DNA from: Leptospira sp. WS4.C2
GTDB taxonomy: Bacteria; Spirochaetota; Leptospiria; Leptospirales; Leptospiraceae
Length of the DNA stretch: 64,000 bases
Reading direction: 5' to 3'
NCBI RefSeq assembly: GCF_040833985.1
Contig: NZ_CP162139.1
Location: 3,647,288 to 3,711,287 of the forward strand
Part shown: piece after piece, positions 48,138 to 59,548 of the stretch
How the letters are laid out: the number at the start of each line of letters is the position of its first letter
Position numbering within the stretch: position 1 is the stretch's first letter
Notes under the pieces: generated by a model
Seen by the model: only the letters and a program-made list of their open reading frames with translations
Told to the model about the DNA's origin: nothing
Databases searched by the model: none
Program-made: the position numbers and the translations under genes

Positions 48138-49001
48138 TTATTCTTGTTTCACCCATTGGTTGGATTTGAAATATTTATTAATCAAAACTTGAATTTTGCC
48201 TGTGCGTTTGAGTTCCTTAATGAAAAAATTTAAATTATAAAGGAATTCCACATCTCTCTTGGCGGTTGCCATACTGATGTGGTCTTCTTGCACAACTCCC
48301 AAAATTGGTAGATAATTGGCTCGGAGAGAGGAATCTTTTTGTAGCAATGCTTGAATATAAAATGAATCTGCAACGAATGCGTTTACATTATTTTTCTTTA
48401 ATTCATTTAAAGCTGCTTCATTTGTAAAGTAAGAGAAAATCTGTGCTTTCGGAAAGGCTTCTCTTAAGAAAAGATGGTTGGAACTATTAGCAAGCACGGA
48501 ATAAGAAATTCCCGTAATGTTTGTTAGATCATTTAAGTTACGAAATAACTGCACGGTTACGATTTGTCCTTCAGGTTCTGGGGGGAGAGCCGTTCGATTG
48601 ACTAAGGCTGCCGGCGTTGAAATCAAATAAGGGTCGGTAAAATATACATCTCTGAATCGATTGATGGAAGAAGAAATTCCAGCCATAGCAATTTGTGTAT
48701 CACCCTTTTCTAACATCCTTGCGTGTTGGTCAAATGTGCGAAGGGGAATAATTTTTAAATCTACATCCAGAAATTTTGCATATTCTTGGGCTAACTCCAC
48801 ATCCAAACCGGGAAAGTTGGGATTCGGATTTTCTATGTAGAAAGGATCATAAAATTCATTTACAGAAACTGTCAGAGTTTTGGTTTTTTTTACCTTCTCT
48901 AAAACCTGGCTCGATTCTCCATAAATGGAAATTGAGATAAAAAATACAAAAAGAGAAACTAACCCAAAAAAATGGATCCTGAGAAGAGGCAACATCCCCA
49001 T
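48138..49001 (-). CDS. Periplasmic solute-binding protein, family 3
   Basis: 287 residues with a signal peptide ending IYGES. The family-3 pattern is visible: LTVSVNEFYDPFYIENPN, GLDVELAQEYAKFL, MAGISSSINRFRDVYFTDPY and a C-terminal INKYFKSN. Such proteins deliver amino acids to ABC transporters, or act as sensors. No permease is nearby. It lies 5 bases before the porin-like gene and downstream of an OmpA/PD40 gene. Confidence 0.85.
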   Translation of the reverse strand: MGMLPLLRIHFFGLVSLFVFFISISIYGESSQVLEKVKKTKTLTVSVNEFYDPFYIENPNPNFPGLDVELAQEYAKFLDVDLKIIPLRTFDQHARMLEKGDTQIAMAGISSSINRFRDVYFTDPYLISTPAALVNRTALPPEPEGQIVTVQLFRNLNDLTNITGISYSVLANSSNHLFLREAFPKAQIFSYFTNEAALNELKKNNVNAFVADSFYIQALLQKDSSLRANYLPILGVVQEDHISMATAKRDVEFLYNLNFFIKELKRTGKIQVLINKYFKSNQWVKQE

Positions 49002-49037
49002 TACCTTTTCTCTGGAAATAGAAACGGCAAGGAAAAA

Positions 49038-50324
49038 TTAAGGATCGATCAGTACAAATTCCGTTCTCCGATTTTTTTTAGACGAAGCCTCATCTGTCCC
49101 TTGTACCATCGGTTGTGTAGGTCCCTTCCCATCAGTCGATAAGCGATTTGGATCCACTCCTTTAGAGACTAAATACTGTTTTACGGACTCCGCCCTTTCT
49201 TTTGAAAGAACCATATTGTCTTCAAAGGTACCCGTTAAATCTGTATGACCAATGATTTTCATTTTCTTCGTAGAATTTTCATGTAGGTAATCAACGATCG
49301 CATCCAACGAGCTAGATGATTCTGGTTTTAACACTGAGGAAGCACGTTCAAAATAGACCGAATCTAAAGATATTTTTTTGGTTTCTTCTAATTTCTTTTG
49401 CACTAGACTCTCTTGTTTGGGAACTGATGCCGTAAACAAATCAAAGGATCTACCCTCAACCCTGCGGCAGAACAAGAATGTTTTTTTCACTTGTTGGAAT
49501 ACAATATAAGCTTCGTCTTCTTTTGAATTGATAGGTGTTCCTAAATTTTCAATATCTTTAAAAGACTCGCCTTCAATTTTCGCCATATACAAATCGAAAC
49601 CACCGTTTCCACCAGGTCTATTCGATGAGAAAAAGAGAATACGTCCATCATCATTAAAAGCCGCCGCAATAGTCGCATAATTATCATTAATTGGGGAGGG
49701 TAAAGGTTTCGGATTTGACCAGGTATTATCTTTATATTGGCTAAAATATACTTTAGCAAGATTCGGTTTCCCAAATGGATATCTGGTAAAAAGTAAAGTG
49801 TCTCCGAGTAGATGTGGATTTTCTTCAATTTCTTCTGTATTGATTGGACTAGGCAAAGCGACTGGTTTACTCCAAGACCTTCCATTCCAATTGGAAACAT
49901 ACAAATCTCTAGAAATGCCAACCTTACCATCGGGTAACATCACTTCAACGGAGCCGTCTCTGTTTGATGATAACAATAGTGTTTTTCCATCTCTAGCGAT
50001 AAAGGGGCTTTGGTCATCGAAAGGAGAATTTAAAACTCCAACCTCTTCCGGAAAATCCCAAGTCCCATCTTTATTGCGTTCGGATTTGAAAATCTCTGTG
50101 TATCCACGACTCGAACGTTTTGAATAAAAATATAAAGTCTTAGCATCTGGAGTCATTGTAGGTCCAAATTCCTGAAACTCTGTATTGATCGGTCCTTGGA
50201 TTGGTGCTACGACTAAACTTGCTTCGGATTCTCTAGTTTGGCTATGGAGTGAAATAGGAAAAGAAAGAGAATTTAAAGTAAGGAAAACAAAAAGTACACT
50301 ATAAGTGAGATTCGATAAAGACAA
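49038..50324 (-). CDS. OmpA-family protein with WD40-like PD40 repeats
   Basis: About 428 residues if the TTG at 50324 is used. It gives a normal signal peptide (LTYSVLFVFLTLNSLSF, ending SLHSQ); an in-frame start at 50552 would add 76 atypical residues. Five or so PD40-type blades (DGKTLLLSSNRDG, DGRILFFSSNRPGGNGGFDL) precede a C-terminal OmpA domain (IGHTDLTGTFEDN, LSKERAESVKQYL, NRRTEF) that binds peptidoglycan. It anchors an outer-membrane or periplasmic assembly. Confidence 0.8.
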   Translation of the reverse strand: MSLSNLTYSVLFVFLTLNSLSFPISLHSQTRESEASLVVAPIQGPINTEFQEFGPTMTPDAKTLYFYSKRSSRGYTEIFKSERNKDGTWDFPEEVGVLNSPFDDQSPFIARDGKTLLLSSNRDGSVEVMLPDGKVGISRDLYVSNWNGRSWSKPVALPSPINTEEIEENPHLLGDTLLFTRYPFGKPNLAKVYFSQYKDNTWSNPKPLPSPINDNYATIAAAFNDDGRILFFSSNRPGGNGGFDLYMAKIEGESFKDIENLGTPINSKEDEAYIVFQQVKKTFLFCRRVEGRSFDLFTASVPKQESLVQKKLEETKKISLDSVYFERASSVLKPESSSSLDAIVDYLHENSTKKMKIIGHTDLTGTFEDNMVLSKERAESVKQYLVSKGVDPNRLSTDGKGPTQPMVQGTDEASSKKNRRTEFVLIDP

Positions 50325-50581
50325 GATCCGCTTTTTTTGGATTGTTTCATTAAATCTAGAAATATAAGTATTTCGTTTAAAACTCGAAAATATTGGGGGG
50401 TATACGCTATTCGCATAACTGCCATTTATTTGAGGTTTTCTGAGTAACGCATGAATCCAGTAGTAAGATGGTAAATATTCATTGAGTGATTCTTTTGTTT
50501 GAACCGCAAATCGGATTGTTGATTCGAATGGGAATAAAATCGAGTAGGGCATTTGACACCTCGGTCATCTGCCCTAAATTT

Positions 50582-51838
50582 TTAACGGATGTATGGTTTC
50601 AATACATCCGGAATTTGGAAGGTTCCATCTTCCGATTGGTAATTTTCGATCACTGCAGCGAGTGTTCGACCGATCGCAAGACCGGAACCGTTCAGAGTAT
50701 GGACGAGCAGGTTTTTTCCTTCCTTTGACTTGTATCGAATTTTTCCCCGTCTTGCTTGATAGTCTTTGAAGTTAGAAACAGAGGAAATTTCCATAAATCG
50801 ACCAAGACCCGGCATCCAAACTTCAATATCGTAGGTTTTCGCTGAGGCACTGGACATATCGCGACTACAAAGTAACATCACTCGATAGGGAAGTTTTAAC
50901 TTTTGCAAAATGGATTCTGCATCTTGGAGCATCTTTTCGTGTTCAGTTTGGGAAGTCTCTGGTTCTACAAATTTGACCAACTCTACTTTTTGAAATTGGT
51001 GTACCCGAACAAGACCCCTTGTGTCACGTCCATAGGAACCAGCTTCCCGTCGAAAACAAGGAGTGTGGGCGCATACTGAGATTGGTAATTCCTTCTCAGA
51101 AATAATTTCATCACGGTAGTAATTTGTTAGTGGAACTTCGGCTGTGGGAATCAAATTGAGACCGTCTTTTTCCAGTCTGTAAAAATCCTCCGCAAACTTA
51201 GGCAATTGACCGGTGGCTGTCATAGACTCATCATTCACAAGGACAGGAACCCACATCTCTTCATAACCATTTTCAGATGTATGAGTATCAAGCATTAGGT
51301 TCATGAGAGCCCTTTCCAATTTGGCACCAAGACCGCGGTAGGTGTAAAATCTGGCACCAGAAAGTTTCACTCCCCGTTCAAAATCAAAAATTCCTAATTT
51401 TTCCCCAATATCAAAATGAGTTTTTGCTTCGAAGGACAGTTTCGGAACTTCTCCCCACTCTCGAACTAGGACATTGTCTGCTTCTGATTTTCCTTCCGGA
51501 ACAGAAGGATCGAGTAAGTTAGGAAGACCCAAATTGAGATCATGTAATGACTCTTCTTCTTTAGTTAATTCTTCTTCGATGGCTTTGATTCGATCTCCCA
51601 CACCCTTCATCGATGCAGAAATTTCGGTGATGTCTTTGCCTTGGGATTTTTGGATTCCAATTTCTTTGGAAACTCGGTTTCGTTCTGCACGAAGATCCTC
51701 CACTTCTAATTTTAACTTTCGTTGTTTTTCAGAAACAGATTTAATTTTTGCTTCAATGTCTGCGGAAGCAACACCTCGCTTTTGTAAGGTGGAAAGTAGT
51801 TCTTCTGGGTTTTGGACAATACGGTTGATATCAAGCAT
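50582..51838 (-). CDS. serS: Seryl-tRNA synthetase
   Basis: 418 residues. The N-terminal long coiled coil (about 35-105) that grips the serine tRNA long arm is clear ([20 protein letters not shown]). Class II motifs: motif 2 [21 protein letters not shown] and motif 3 [18 protein letters not shown]. It charges the serine tRNAs encoded 8 kb to the left. Its start overlaps the tatD stop by eight bases. Confidence 0.96.
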   Translation of the reverse strand: MLDINRIVQNPEELLSTLQKRGVASADIEAKIKSVSEKQRKLKLEVEDLRAERNRVSKEIGIQKSQGKDITEISASMKGVGDRIKAIEEELTKEEESLHDLNLGLPNLLDPSVPEGKSEADNVLVREWGEVPKLSFEAKTHFDIGEKLGIFDFERGVKLSGARFYTYRGLGAKLERALMNLMLDTHTSENGYEEMWVPVLVNDESMTATGQLPKFAEDFYRLEKDGLNLIPTAEVPLTNYYRDEIISEKELPISVCAHTPCFRREAGSYGRDTRGLVRVHQFQKVELVKFVEPETSQTEHEKMLQDAESILQKLKLPYRVMLLCSRDMSSASAKTYDIEVWMPGLGRFMEISSVSNFKDYQARRGKIRYKSKEGKNLLVHTLNGSGLAIGRTLAAVIENYQSEDGTFQIPDVLKPYIR

Positions 51839-52640
51839 GGTGATAGGCCTTTCTTTCTGTAAATTTTATGGAATTTTGGTAAATGCGATCTGCTACTTCT
51901 GAATTGGTTTCTGTTCGTAAGGAAAACATCTTCTCTAATACAAATGGAAGATGTGAGGAATCATTGCGTTTTCCTCGATGTGGCATAGGCGATAGAAAAG
52001 GTGCATCCGTTTCAATCAAAATTGTTTCCAATGGAATTTTACGTGCTGCTTCTTGGATATCGGTCGCAGACTTAAAAGTGACAATCCCAGAAAAAGAAAC
52101 ATAGTAACCTAAATCAACAAACTGTTTGGCGGCTTCATAATCATAAGTAAAACAATGAATCACACCAAATGCTTTTGTTTTGTATTCTTTTAATGCTTCA
52201 TGCGTATCTGGAAAGGCATCGCGCGAATGAATCACAACAGGCAATTTATAATCAGAAGAAAACTGTAAAAACTTTCGCAGAACTTCATTTTGCTCCAATC
52301 GTGTACTCGCATCATGATAGAGATCGACACCAATCTCTCCAATGGCTGAAAATTTAGGATCAGCAATTCGGGATTTTGCTAAATCTAAAATTTGATCGGC
52401 ATTAGGGAATTCATGAGTTTCCGTAGGATGGCAACCGATCGAATAAAAAATCTCTAAGTCTTCCTTAGAATGCGTTTCTGAAATACGAACAGCTTCGATA
52501 GAGCTAGGTAAATCAATCCCGATTTGCACCAGTCGGTCTACTCCAGCAATTCGGGATTTCGCCAGAGTTTCTTCAATCTCTTGGCCTTGTTCCCGAATTA
52601 TGTCTAGGTGGCAGTGTGTGTCGATGGTTGAATATCCCAT
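51831..52640 (-). CDS. TatD-family metal-dependent hydrolase
   Basis: 269 residues from the ATG at 52640; a TTG at 52649 is possible. Metal motifs: IDTHCHLD (H-x-H), GEIGVDLY (Glu), VVIHSRDA (His), IHCFTYD (His) and ETDAPFLSP (Asp). TatD proteins act as metal-dependent nucleases or phosphoesterases on DNA ends. Translationally coupled to serS. Confidence 0.93.
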   Translation of the reverse strand: MGYSTIDTHCHLDIIREQGQEIEETLAKSRIAGVDRLVQIGIDLPSSIEAVRISETHSKEDLEIFYSIGCHPTETHEFPNADQILDLAKSRIADPKFSAIGEIGVDLYHDASTRLEQNEVLRKFLQFSSDYKLPVVIHSRDAFPDTHEALKEYKTKAFGVIHCFTYDYEAAKQFVDLGYYVSFSGIVTFKSATDIQEAARKIPLETILIETDAPFLSPMPHRGKRNDSSHLPFVLEKMFSLRTETNSEVADRIYQNSIKFTERKAYHHA

Positions 52641-52745
52641 AAATAGCAAGATTTGTAATTTCCACTGGATGAAAATGAAAATTCAATCGAAAGATATAGT
52701 GGGTCCATTAACTTTTGTTTAAATAGTCGAAGGTCTCGAAAGAAC

Positions 52746-53735
52746 GTGGAAGTAAAACAAAGACTACATTTAATTTTCTACCGTTTGCGGTATAAAGTCC
52801 AGGAATGGAAGCTTAAGTTATCCCAACGTTATGAGGATCTTGACAAAAAGGGTCGTGAACGTCTGACCATTATGGTCATTCCTCATACTGACCGCAAAAC
52901 CATAAACTTTGTCATCTCTTACAAAGCCATTTCCATCTTTATTGGGATCATGGTCATCCTTCTTGTGATCAGTGCTGTGAATGTTTTATCACATAGTGGA
53001 TCCATCCACCAACTCACAGAACTTAATTTAACCAACAAAGACTTTATCAGACAATCTTCCAAAATGAAGGAAGAGGTAAATTCTCTTCACGAAACCATCC
53101 AATACTATTATGAAAGAATTTCTAACCTCTATATTAAATTAGGAGGAGATCCTTCTCGAGTTTCGAAAGGGATGGGTGGACAAGCAGGACAATTTCTCGC
53201 ATTACAAGGAACACCGCAATCAGACATTACGGATGAGTCCTTTCGCATCAAAGAAGACATTCACAATTTAAAGTTATCATCAGAACTTTCAGAAGAGATC
53301 ATCAAACTCATTAAAAAAAGAAAGAGTATCATTCGAAACACCCCATCCATTTGGCCAACGAAAGGATATGTTTTGTTTCCTTTCGGAAATTACATCTCAC
53401 CTGTCACTGGTAAAGAAGAAGTGAACCGAGGTTTGGACATTGGATCCTTTCCTGGCGCGGAAGTCATTGCCACAGCTCCCGGGATTGTATTCGACACAGG
53501 ATACTCGCCAGCCACAGGTTACTACGTAAAATTATCTCACAAGTTTGGATGGAAAACGATCTACTCCAACTTGGATCGAATTCGTGTTAAGAAAAATGAA
53601 AAACTCTCCAAGGGCGACATCCTCGGTTATGTTGGAAAATCACCAGAAAATCCGATTTACCACCTTCATTATGAAGTGCATGTTGGTACTCAAGCGTTGA
53701 ATCCATTTTCATTTCTCAACCAAATTCAAGAATAA
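52746..53735 (+). CDS. Membrane-anchored M23-type protein with a missing zinc ligand
   Basis: 329 residues, GTG start. Cytoplasmic N-terminus, one helix (about 60-82), then a coiled coil and a C-terminal M23 domain. The first motif reads Asn227-RGLD, with Asn in place of the zinc His (H-x3-D expected), while HLH at 306-308 is kept. It is probably inactive as a peptidase and may act as an activator or bactofilin partner. M23 proteins are commonly encoded beside bactofilins. The next gene overlaps by TAATG. Confidence 0.8.
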   Translation: MEVKQRLHLIFYRLRYKVQEWKLKLSQRYEDLDKKGRERLTIMVIPHTDRKTINFVISYKAISIFIGIMVILLVISAVNVLSHSGSIHQLTELNLTNKDFIRQSSKMKEEVNSLHETIQYYYERISNLYIKLGGDPSRVSKGMGGQAGQFLALQGTPQSDITDESFRIKEDIHNLKLSSELSEEIIKLIKKRKSIIRNTPSIWPTKGYVLFPFGNYISPVTGKEEVNRGLDIGSFPGAEVIATAPGIVFDTGYSPATGYYVKLSHKFGWKTIYSNLDRIRVKKNEKLSKGDILGYVGKSPENPIYHLHYEVHVGTQALNPFSFLNQIQE

Positions 53736-54088
53736 TGTCCAATCCATCTACAGAAGAAGAATTTTTAGTTAATAGCATCATTGGGGAAGGCGCCGAGTTT
53801 GTAGGCGAATTCAAATTCCCAGGCCTCATTCGTATCGATGGAAAATTTCGAGGGGTTCTCGAAACCACCGGAAAGGTGCTCATAGGAAAGTCTGGAATCG
53901 TCGATACAGATATCAAAGCACGTGTGGTAGTTGCCGGAGGAGAAATCCGAGGGAACATCTATGCAACAGAACGAGTCACATTACTTTCCAGCTGTCGATT
54001 AGAAGGGGATATTGTCACTCCTCGTCTGATTGTCGAAGAAGGTGTAGTGTTTCACGGAAAATGCACGATTAACCCCACTCGTCATTAG
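53735..54088 (+). CDS. Bactofilin
   Basis: 117 residues. The DUF583 core of short beta turns with Gly/Ile repeats is evident (GEFKFPGLIRIDGKFRG, TGKVLIGKSGIVDTDIKA, GEIRGNIYATERVTL). Bactofilins polymerise into membrane-bound filaments that organise cell-wall enzymes or shape. No transmembrane helix. Translationally coupled to the M23-type gene. Confidence 0.92.
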   Translation: MSNPSTEEEFLVNSIIGEGAEFVGEFKFPGLIRIDGKFRGVLETTGKVLIGKSGIVDTDIKARVVVAGGEIRGNIYATERVTLLSSCRLEGDIVTPRLIVEEGVVFHGKCTINPTRH

Positions 54089-54096
54089 GCGGGTTT

Positions 54097-54567
54097 ATGA
54101 TCATCCAAAACAACAACCCAAAGTCGGTATCCACTCAGGCGAAAAAAGGGTCCAAAGAAAAACTCTCAGGTTCCCTTGGTCCGGTTGATGAATCCAAACA
54201 AAGTTTTTTAGATATTTTAGAATCGATTGTTCCCGCAGGAAAAGAAGAAACAAGAGAACTAAACGAACTCTGGAAAGATCTACCTGATTTGGAAAAGGAA
54301 CTCATCAAAGATCCAAACCACAAAAACCTTGAATCTTATAAAAAGCACATCAAACAAATAGCAGAGCTCATCCTTAAAAAAAACTACAAAGTGATGCAAG
54401 CTCCACAACGTGGACGAAATGACCAAAAGGACGTTCGTTATGTTAAAGTCGTGGATGAAAAATTAGACTTACTTGCAAAAACTATGTTCTCACCGAACAA
54501 CAGCGCCTTCGTAATTTTGAAACAATTGGATGAAATCCGAGGTCTACTTATTGATCTAAAAGGATAA
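54097..54567 (+). CDS. YaaR family (DUF327) protein
   Basis: 156 residues. A low-complexity N-terminus is followed by a helical domain (FLDILESIVPAGKEETREL, LEKELIKDPNHKNLESYKKH, YKVMQAPQRGRNDQKDVRYV) typical of YaaR/TM1646-like proteins. Function unknown. It lies eight bases after bactofilin and four before the ABC exporter. Confidence 0.8.
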   Translation: MIIQNNNPKSVSTQAKKGSKEKLSGSLGPVDESKQSFLDILESIVPAGKEETRELNELWKDLPDLEKELIKDPNHKNLESYKKHIKQIAELILKKNYKVMQAPQRGRNDQKDVRYVKVVDEKLDLLAKTMFSPNNSAFVILKQLDEIRGLLIDLKG

Positions 54568-54571
54568 TTCT

Positions 54572-56392
54572 TTGCAAACACCTGATCGGCCTAAGTCGAA
54601 AAACATCCGCGTTCTCTCCAAAACTTTTTCTTATTTAAAACCCTACAGATTCCAAATGACACTTTCTTCCTTTGCCCTCCTTTTCACAGCAGGGGTTACC
54701 TTAGGACTAGGACAAGGTTTACGTCATTTGGTAGATGCCGGATTTTCTGCTAGATCCAAACAAGAATTAGGTTACTCACTCGCATTTATCATATTCGTTG
54801 GGATCCTACTTGCGATCGGAACTTATATTCGTCACTACACAGTTTCTTGGATTGGAGAACGGGTGGCCTCTGACATTCGAAGGGATGTATTCAAACATAT
54901 TATTTTCATCCATCCCAGTTTTTTTGAAACAAATTCCCCTGGGGAGATCCAGTCCCGAATCACAACCGATACCACTCTCATCCAAACTGTGATTGGGTCA
55001 TCCGCATCGATTGCCCTACGCAATATTTTGATGTTTGTGGGAGGGATTATTTTTCTTTTTATCACCAATGCCAAACTTTCGATGATTGTACTTCTTAGTG
55101 TTCCCTTCATTGTGTTTCCGATTTTGTTTTATGGAAAACGAGTGCGTAATCTTTCCCGTAGCACGCAGGACAAAATTGCGGGTATTGGAACCTACGTGAG
55201 TGAATCCCTTCTCAATATTAAAATCCTACAATCCTTTCACCATCAGGAAGAGGATATCCAAAAGTTTACCCAGACGGTGGAAGGTGCCTTTGATGTGGCA
55301 GTCGCACGGATCAAACAAAGAGCTCTCCTCATTGCAGCAGTGATTCTTTTTATCCTCACAGGAATCAGCGTAATGCTCTGGATTGGCGGAACTGATGTGT
55401 TAGAAGGAAAGATCACTGGTGGCGAACTCATCGCGTTTTCATTTTACGCCATCATGGTTGCCAACAGTGTCGGTGCCGTATCCGAAGTCTTAGGGGACTT
55501 GCAACGGGCCGCTGGTGCTACAGAACGATTGATGGAACTCTTATTATCCGAATCAGAAATTAAAGATCCACAATTTCCAAGAGAAATCTCTACTATCATC
55601 CAACCAATTTCAGAAAGCCATTCTCTCAATGGTTCCTCTAAACGTAACGGCCTGAAAATCAGTTTAGAAAATTTATATTTCTCTTATCCATCCCGTCCCG
55701 ATCACCAGGCTCTGAAAGGAATCAATTTAGAAATTCCGGCAAACAAAACAACGGCTCTTGTTGGTCCTTCTGGCGGAGGAAAGAGCACACTCTTTGAACT
55801 CATTCTTCGCTTTTATGATCCCACGAAGGGAGGTATACTGATCGAAGGAGTTGATCTCAAAGAACTGGCTCTAAAAGATTTGAGATCCCTCATTGGTTTT
55901 GTTCCCCAACAACCCATTCTCTTTAGCGGAACCTTACGTGAGAACATTGCCTATGGAAAACCAAGTGCTAGTTTTGAAGAAATAAAGAAAGCAGCAGAGA
56001 ATGCATACGTAACCGAATTCCTAAACCAACTTCCTGACGGTTATGAAAGTAACTTAGGACATTTGGGAACCAGACTCTCGGGTGGACAAAAACAAAGGAT
56101 CGCTATTGCAAGAGCGATCCTTCGTAATCCAAGAATCCTTCTTTTAGATGAAGCTACATCGGCACTTGATTCTGAATCAGAACAAATGATCCAACGTGCT
56201 TTGGATTTTTTGGTAAAGGAAAGAACAACCATCATGATCGCCCATAGACTTTCGACAGTTGTGAAATCAGATCAGATTGTAGTGATTAAGGAAGGAGAAA
56301 TTGAGTCCGTCGGTACTCATGACGAACTCATGAAAAAAAGTGCATTGTATGAACGATTGGCGAAGTTACAGTTTCACACCGAGCTGCTCTAG
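54572..56392 (+). CDS. ABC exporter, fused permease-ATPase (MsbA-like)
   Basis: 606 residues with a TTG start behind AAGGA. Six transmembrane helices (about 25-320) then one ATPase domain: Walker A GPSGGGKST, signature LSGGQKQRIAIA, Walker B ILLLDEATSALD, and the H-loop IAHRLST. It functions as a homodimer. The substrate is perhaps lipid A or a peptide/lipid; MsbA-likeness alone does not decide. Overlaps the parB 3' end by 27 bases. Confidence 0.92.
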   Translation: MQTPDRPKSKNIRVLSKTFSYLKPYRFQMTLSSFALLFTAGVTLGLGQGLRHLVDAGFSARSKQELGYSLAFIIFVGILLAIGTYIRHYTVSWIGERVASDIRRDVFKHIIFIHPSFFETNSPGEIQSRITTDTTLIQTVIGSSASIALRNILMFVGGIIFLFITNAKLSMIVLLSVPFIVFPILFYGKRVRNLSRSTQDKIAGIGTYVSESLLNIKILQSFHHQEEDIQKFTQTVEGAFDVAVARIKQRALLIAAVILFILTGISVMLWIGGTDVLEGKITGGELIAFSFYAIMVANSVGAVSEVLGDLQRAAGATERLMELLLSESEIKDPQFPREISTIIQPISESHSLNGSSKRNGLKISLENLYFSYPSRPDHQALKGINLEIPANKTTALVGPSGGGKSTLFELILRFYDPTKGGILIEGVDLKELALKDLRSLIGFVPQQPILFSGTLRENIAYGKPSASFEEIKKAAENAYVTEFLNQLPDGYESNLGHLGTRLSGGQKQRIAIARAILRNPRILLLDEATSALDSESEQMIQRALDFLVKERTTIMIAHRLSTVVKSDQIVVIKEGEIESVGTHDELMKKSALYERLAKLQFHTELL

Positions 56393-57262
56393 AATTCTTT
56401 CCATGTCACTTAGGTTCGCATAAGAGAAAACGATCTTTCCTTTTCCATTCGTTTCATTGTGAGTCACTTCCACTTTGGAACTGTATTTGTTTCTGAGTTT
56501 GGATTCTAACTTTACAATACTGGCATCGCGTTTATCTGGGCCCATTGAAGATGCTTTAGATTTTTTATCAGGATTCAAAAGATTAGAAACATAGTTTTCT
56601 ACCTCGCGAACATTCCATCCTTCTACGATTACCTTTTGTCCCACTTCGAATTGTTTTTTGGAATCGGGAATGGAGAGAAGGGGACGAGCTTGGCCTTCCG
56701 AAAGTTTTCCTTCCTTAACCCAATCTTGTAATGGTTTCGGAAGTGCTAATAGGCGTATTAAATTGGAAATAGTTGCACGATTTTTTCCCACACGGGTCGC
56801 AAGATCCGTAACCTTTAACCCACGTTTGTCGATGATGGCTTGGTAAGCTGACGCTTCATCCATAGGATTTAGATTTTCCCTTTGGATGTTTTCAATGAGA
56901 GCCAGTTCCATCATATCCGCTTCGGAAATATCACGAACGATGGCTGGTATCTTAGCGAAGCCGGCAAGTTTGCAAGCTCGAAGCCTTCTCTCACCTGCCA
57001 CCAAAAGAAATCCAGATCCTGAAGGATTCTTTTGTACAACAATCGGTTGGATCACTCCATGTTCTACAATCGTGTTGGATAGTTCTTGGATGGAGGCATC
57101 GGAGAATTGTTTTCTTGGTTGGTGGGGATTTGGTAAAATTTCTGTAACTTTAATTTCTCGAAGGCCCGTAAGTTCCTCTTTGGAAATCTCTACATTGTTT
57201 TCATTGACTGGAATTAAATTCCCAAGCCCTCTTCCTAAAACTTTACCTTTGCCGAGTGCCAT
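56366..57262 (-). CDS. parB: Chromosome-partitioning protein ParB
   Basis: 298 residues. The N-terminal CTP-binding domain has GERRLRACKLAG and ALIENIQRENLNPMDEA. The HTH is VTDLATRVGKNRATISNLIR, and a C-terminal dimerisation region follows. It binds parS sites such as those at 58525 and 59484, then slides along DNA. Follows parA by four bases. Confidence 0.95.
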   Translation of the reverse strand: MALGKGKVLGRGLGNLIPVNENNVEISKEELTGLREIKVTEILPNPHQPRKQFSDASIQELSNTIVEHGVIQPIVVQKNPSGSGFLLVAGERRLRACKLAGFAKIPAIVRDISEADMMELALIENIQRENLNPMDEASAYQAIIDKRGLKVTDLATRVGKNRATISNLIRLLALPKPLQDWVKEGKLSEGQARPLLSIPDSKKQFEVGQKVIVEGWNVREVENYVSNLLNPDKKSKASSMGPDKRDASIVKLESKLRNKYSSKVEVTHNETNGKGKIVFSYANLSDMERILEQLGVKL

Positions 57263-57266
57263 AATC

Positions 57267-58020
<754 letters not shown>

Positions 58021-58028
<8 letters not shown>

Positions 58029-58764
58029 TCTTGCTTTTAGTCTCCTTTACGATTTCTTTCCAGTCGCGGGGATATCCCTTTTTAGGAAGGGAATTCTTTT
58101 GCAGTATTTTGATATGTCTCTTTCCCACAAACTCTAATTCGGGAATGGGAATTTCTTTTTTCATATAGAAACCGTTGTTCGTAAGAACCTCTGTTTCTTT
58201 CTCCAAATCTTGGTAGGGTTGTGCAAGGAAGGGACATAAGATTCCTTTTTGTTTCACCATCCGAGCTGTCACTTCCGCAATGTATGGATAAGGAACCATC
58301 GCTCGTGAAGTAACCACATCGAAATTGGAGTTAATCTCTTCCGTGCGTGCGTAGATAAACTCGACTCGCTTTTTTACTTTGGAAAGACTTCCGCTCTCTA
58401 TTTCTGTTTCTAAGAGTGCTAGTTTTCTTTTCTGAGAATCGACGAGAAATACGTGAGGCGCTTTTTTTAGGAGGGCAAAAAGAAAACCCGGAAGACCGGG
58501 TCCGGTTCCTACATCAGCCACATTTGTTTCACGTGAAACAAAACCGGTGGATTTTAGTTTCCAAACATAGATCAGAGATTCCAGAATATGTCTCTCTAGT
58601 ATTTTCTCAGAATCGTTTCGAGAAAAGAATCCTCCCTTCTCATTGTCTCGTTTGAGAAACTCATAAAAATTCTTCACTAGTTCCCAATCAAATTCGGGTT
58701 CGAGTGATGGAAATAAATCGGGGATGATGGCTTGGATTTCTTCTTGGATTGTTTTTTCTGACAT
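58021..58764 (-). CDS. rsmG: 16S rRNA (guanine-527-N7) methyltransferase RsmG
   Basis: 247 residues. SAM motif [18 protein letters not shown]; then [15 protein letters not shown] and [11 protein letters not shown]. The segment [10 protein letters not shown] is encoded by a parS site, a known coincidence in this gene. It forms the usual rsmG-parA-parB block near chromosome origins. Confidence 0.94.
58525..58540. other. parS site, perfect 16-base consensus
   Basis: TGTTTCACGTGAAACA matches the bacterial parS consensus at all positions. It is inside rsmG and 1.3 kb upstream of parB in transcription order. Confidence 0.93.
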
Positions 58765-58822
58765 AATCTCGTTATCGTTTTAAATGAATTCGCCGATGTC
58801 TCCTGTAGGAGAACTCTTTTCC

Positions 58823-59548
58823 ATGATTCGAATCATCAGTTTTTTAATCATCCTTTCCTTTCCCATTTTAGGTTTCACTCCCGGCAAGTGGTCCCACAAA
58901 GATGCCTATCTTTTTAAAAAAATAAAAAAAGTTCCAAACAAAGAAATCGTCCGCAATGCAGAAGGACAGGTGGTTTATGTCGCAGAATATGAATACAACT
59001 CAGATGGAAAATTGATCAGCGAAACCTATTCTGATAAAGAAGGAAAAGGTGATGGCAAGACTACCTTTCGATACACAGATGGACTCGTCTCAAGCGAAGA
59101 AGTCTATGACAACGGTGGTCATTTAGTGGAGAGAAAAGATTTTCAATTCAAAGGCCGCGCTTTGAAAAAGATGAATGTTAAAGATGGAGAAGGACGACTA
59201 CTCATTGTGTATTCCATTGAAAGTGATGGAGAGGGAAATGTTTTTGCTGCCGAAGGTAAAAACTTAGAAACCAAAGACAATGAATCCTTTCGTTTTCAAA
59301 TTGATCCGAAACGTCCCAATGTCCAAATCCAATACCTGACTGATGACAAGAAAAAAGGTCTGGGCGAAATTCATTTCAAATTCGATGCAAAGGGAAATCT
59401 CGTAGAAAGAGAATTCTTTCAAGGTGAGAATCGACGCGTGCACAAACTCAAATACAAAGCCGATGGAAGTTTAGAGTCCCATTCGTTTCACGTGAAACAG
59501 GGAGACAACTGGCTCCTAGAAAAGACCCATGTGCTCGTTTACGATTAA
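58823..59548 (+). CDS. Exported hypothetical protein with YD/RHS-like repeats
   Basis: 241 residues from the ATG at 58823, with TAGGAGA before it; an in-frame ATG at 58784 has no ribosome site. Signal peptide (ISFLIILSFPILG). Repeats such as AEYEYNSDGKLISETYSDKE and HFKFDAKGNLVEREFFQGE resemble the YD-type repeat, suggesting a beta-sheet coat. No toxin domain. A second parS-like site lies inside its 3' end. Divergent from rsmG. Confidence 0.7.
   Translation: MIRIISFLIILSFPILGFTPGKWSHKDAYLFKKIKKVPNKEIVRNAEGQVVYVAEYEYNSDGKLISETYSDKEGKGDGKTTFRYTDGLVSSEEVYDNGGHLVERKDFQFKGRALKKMNVKDGEGRLLIVYSIESDGEGNVFAAEGKNLETKDNESFRFQIDPKRPNVQIQYLTDDKKKGLGEIHFKFDAKGNLVEREFFQGENRRVHKLKYKADGSLESHSFHVKQGDNWLLEKTHVLVYD
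59484..59499. other. Second parS-like site (15 of 16)
   Basis: CGTTTCACGTGAAACA differs from the consensus by the first base only. It lies within the coding region of the exported protein (its HVKQG part), 943 bases from the perfect site. Confidence 0.85.
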
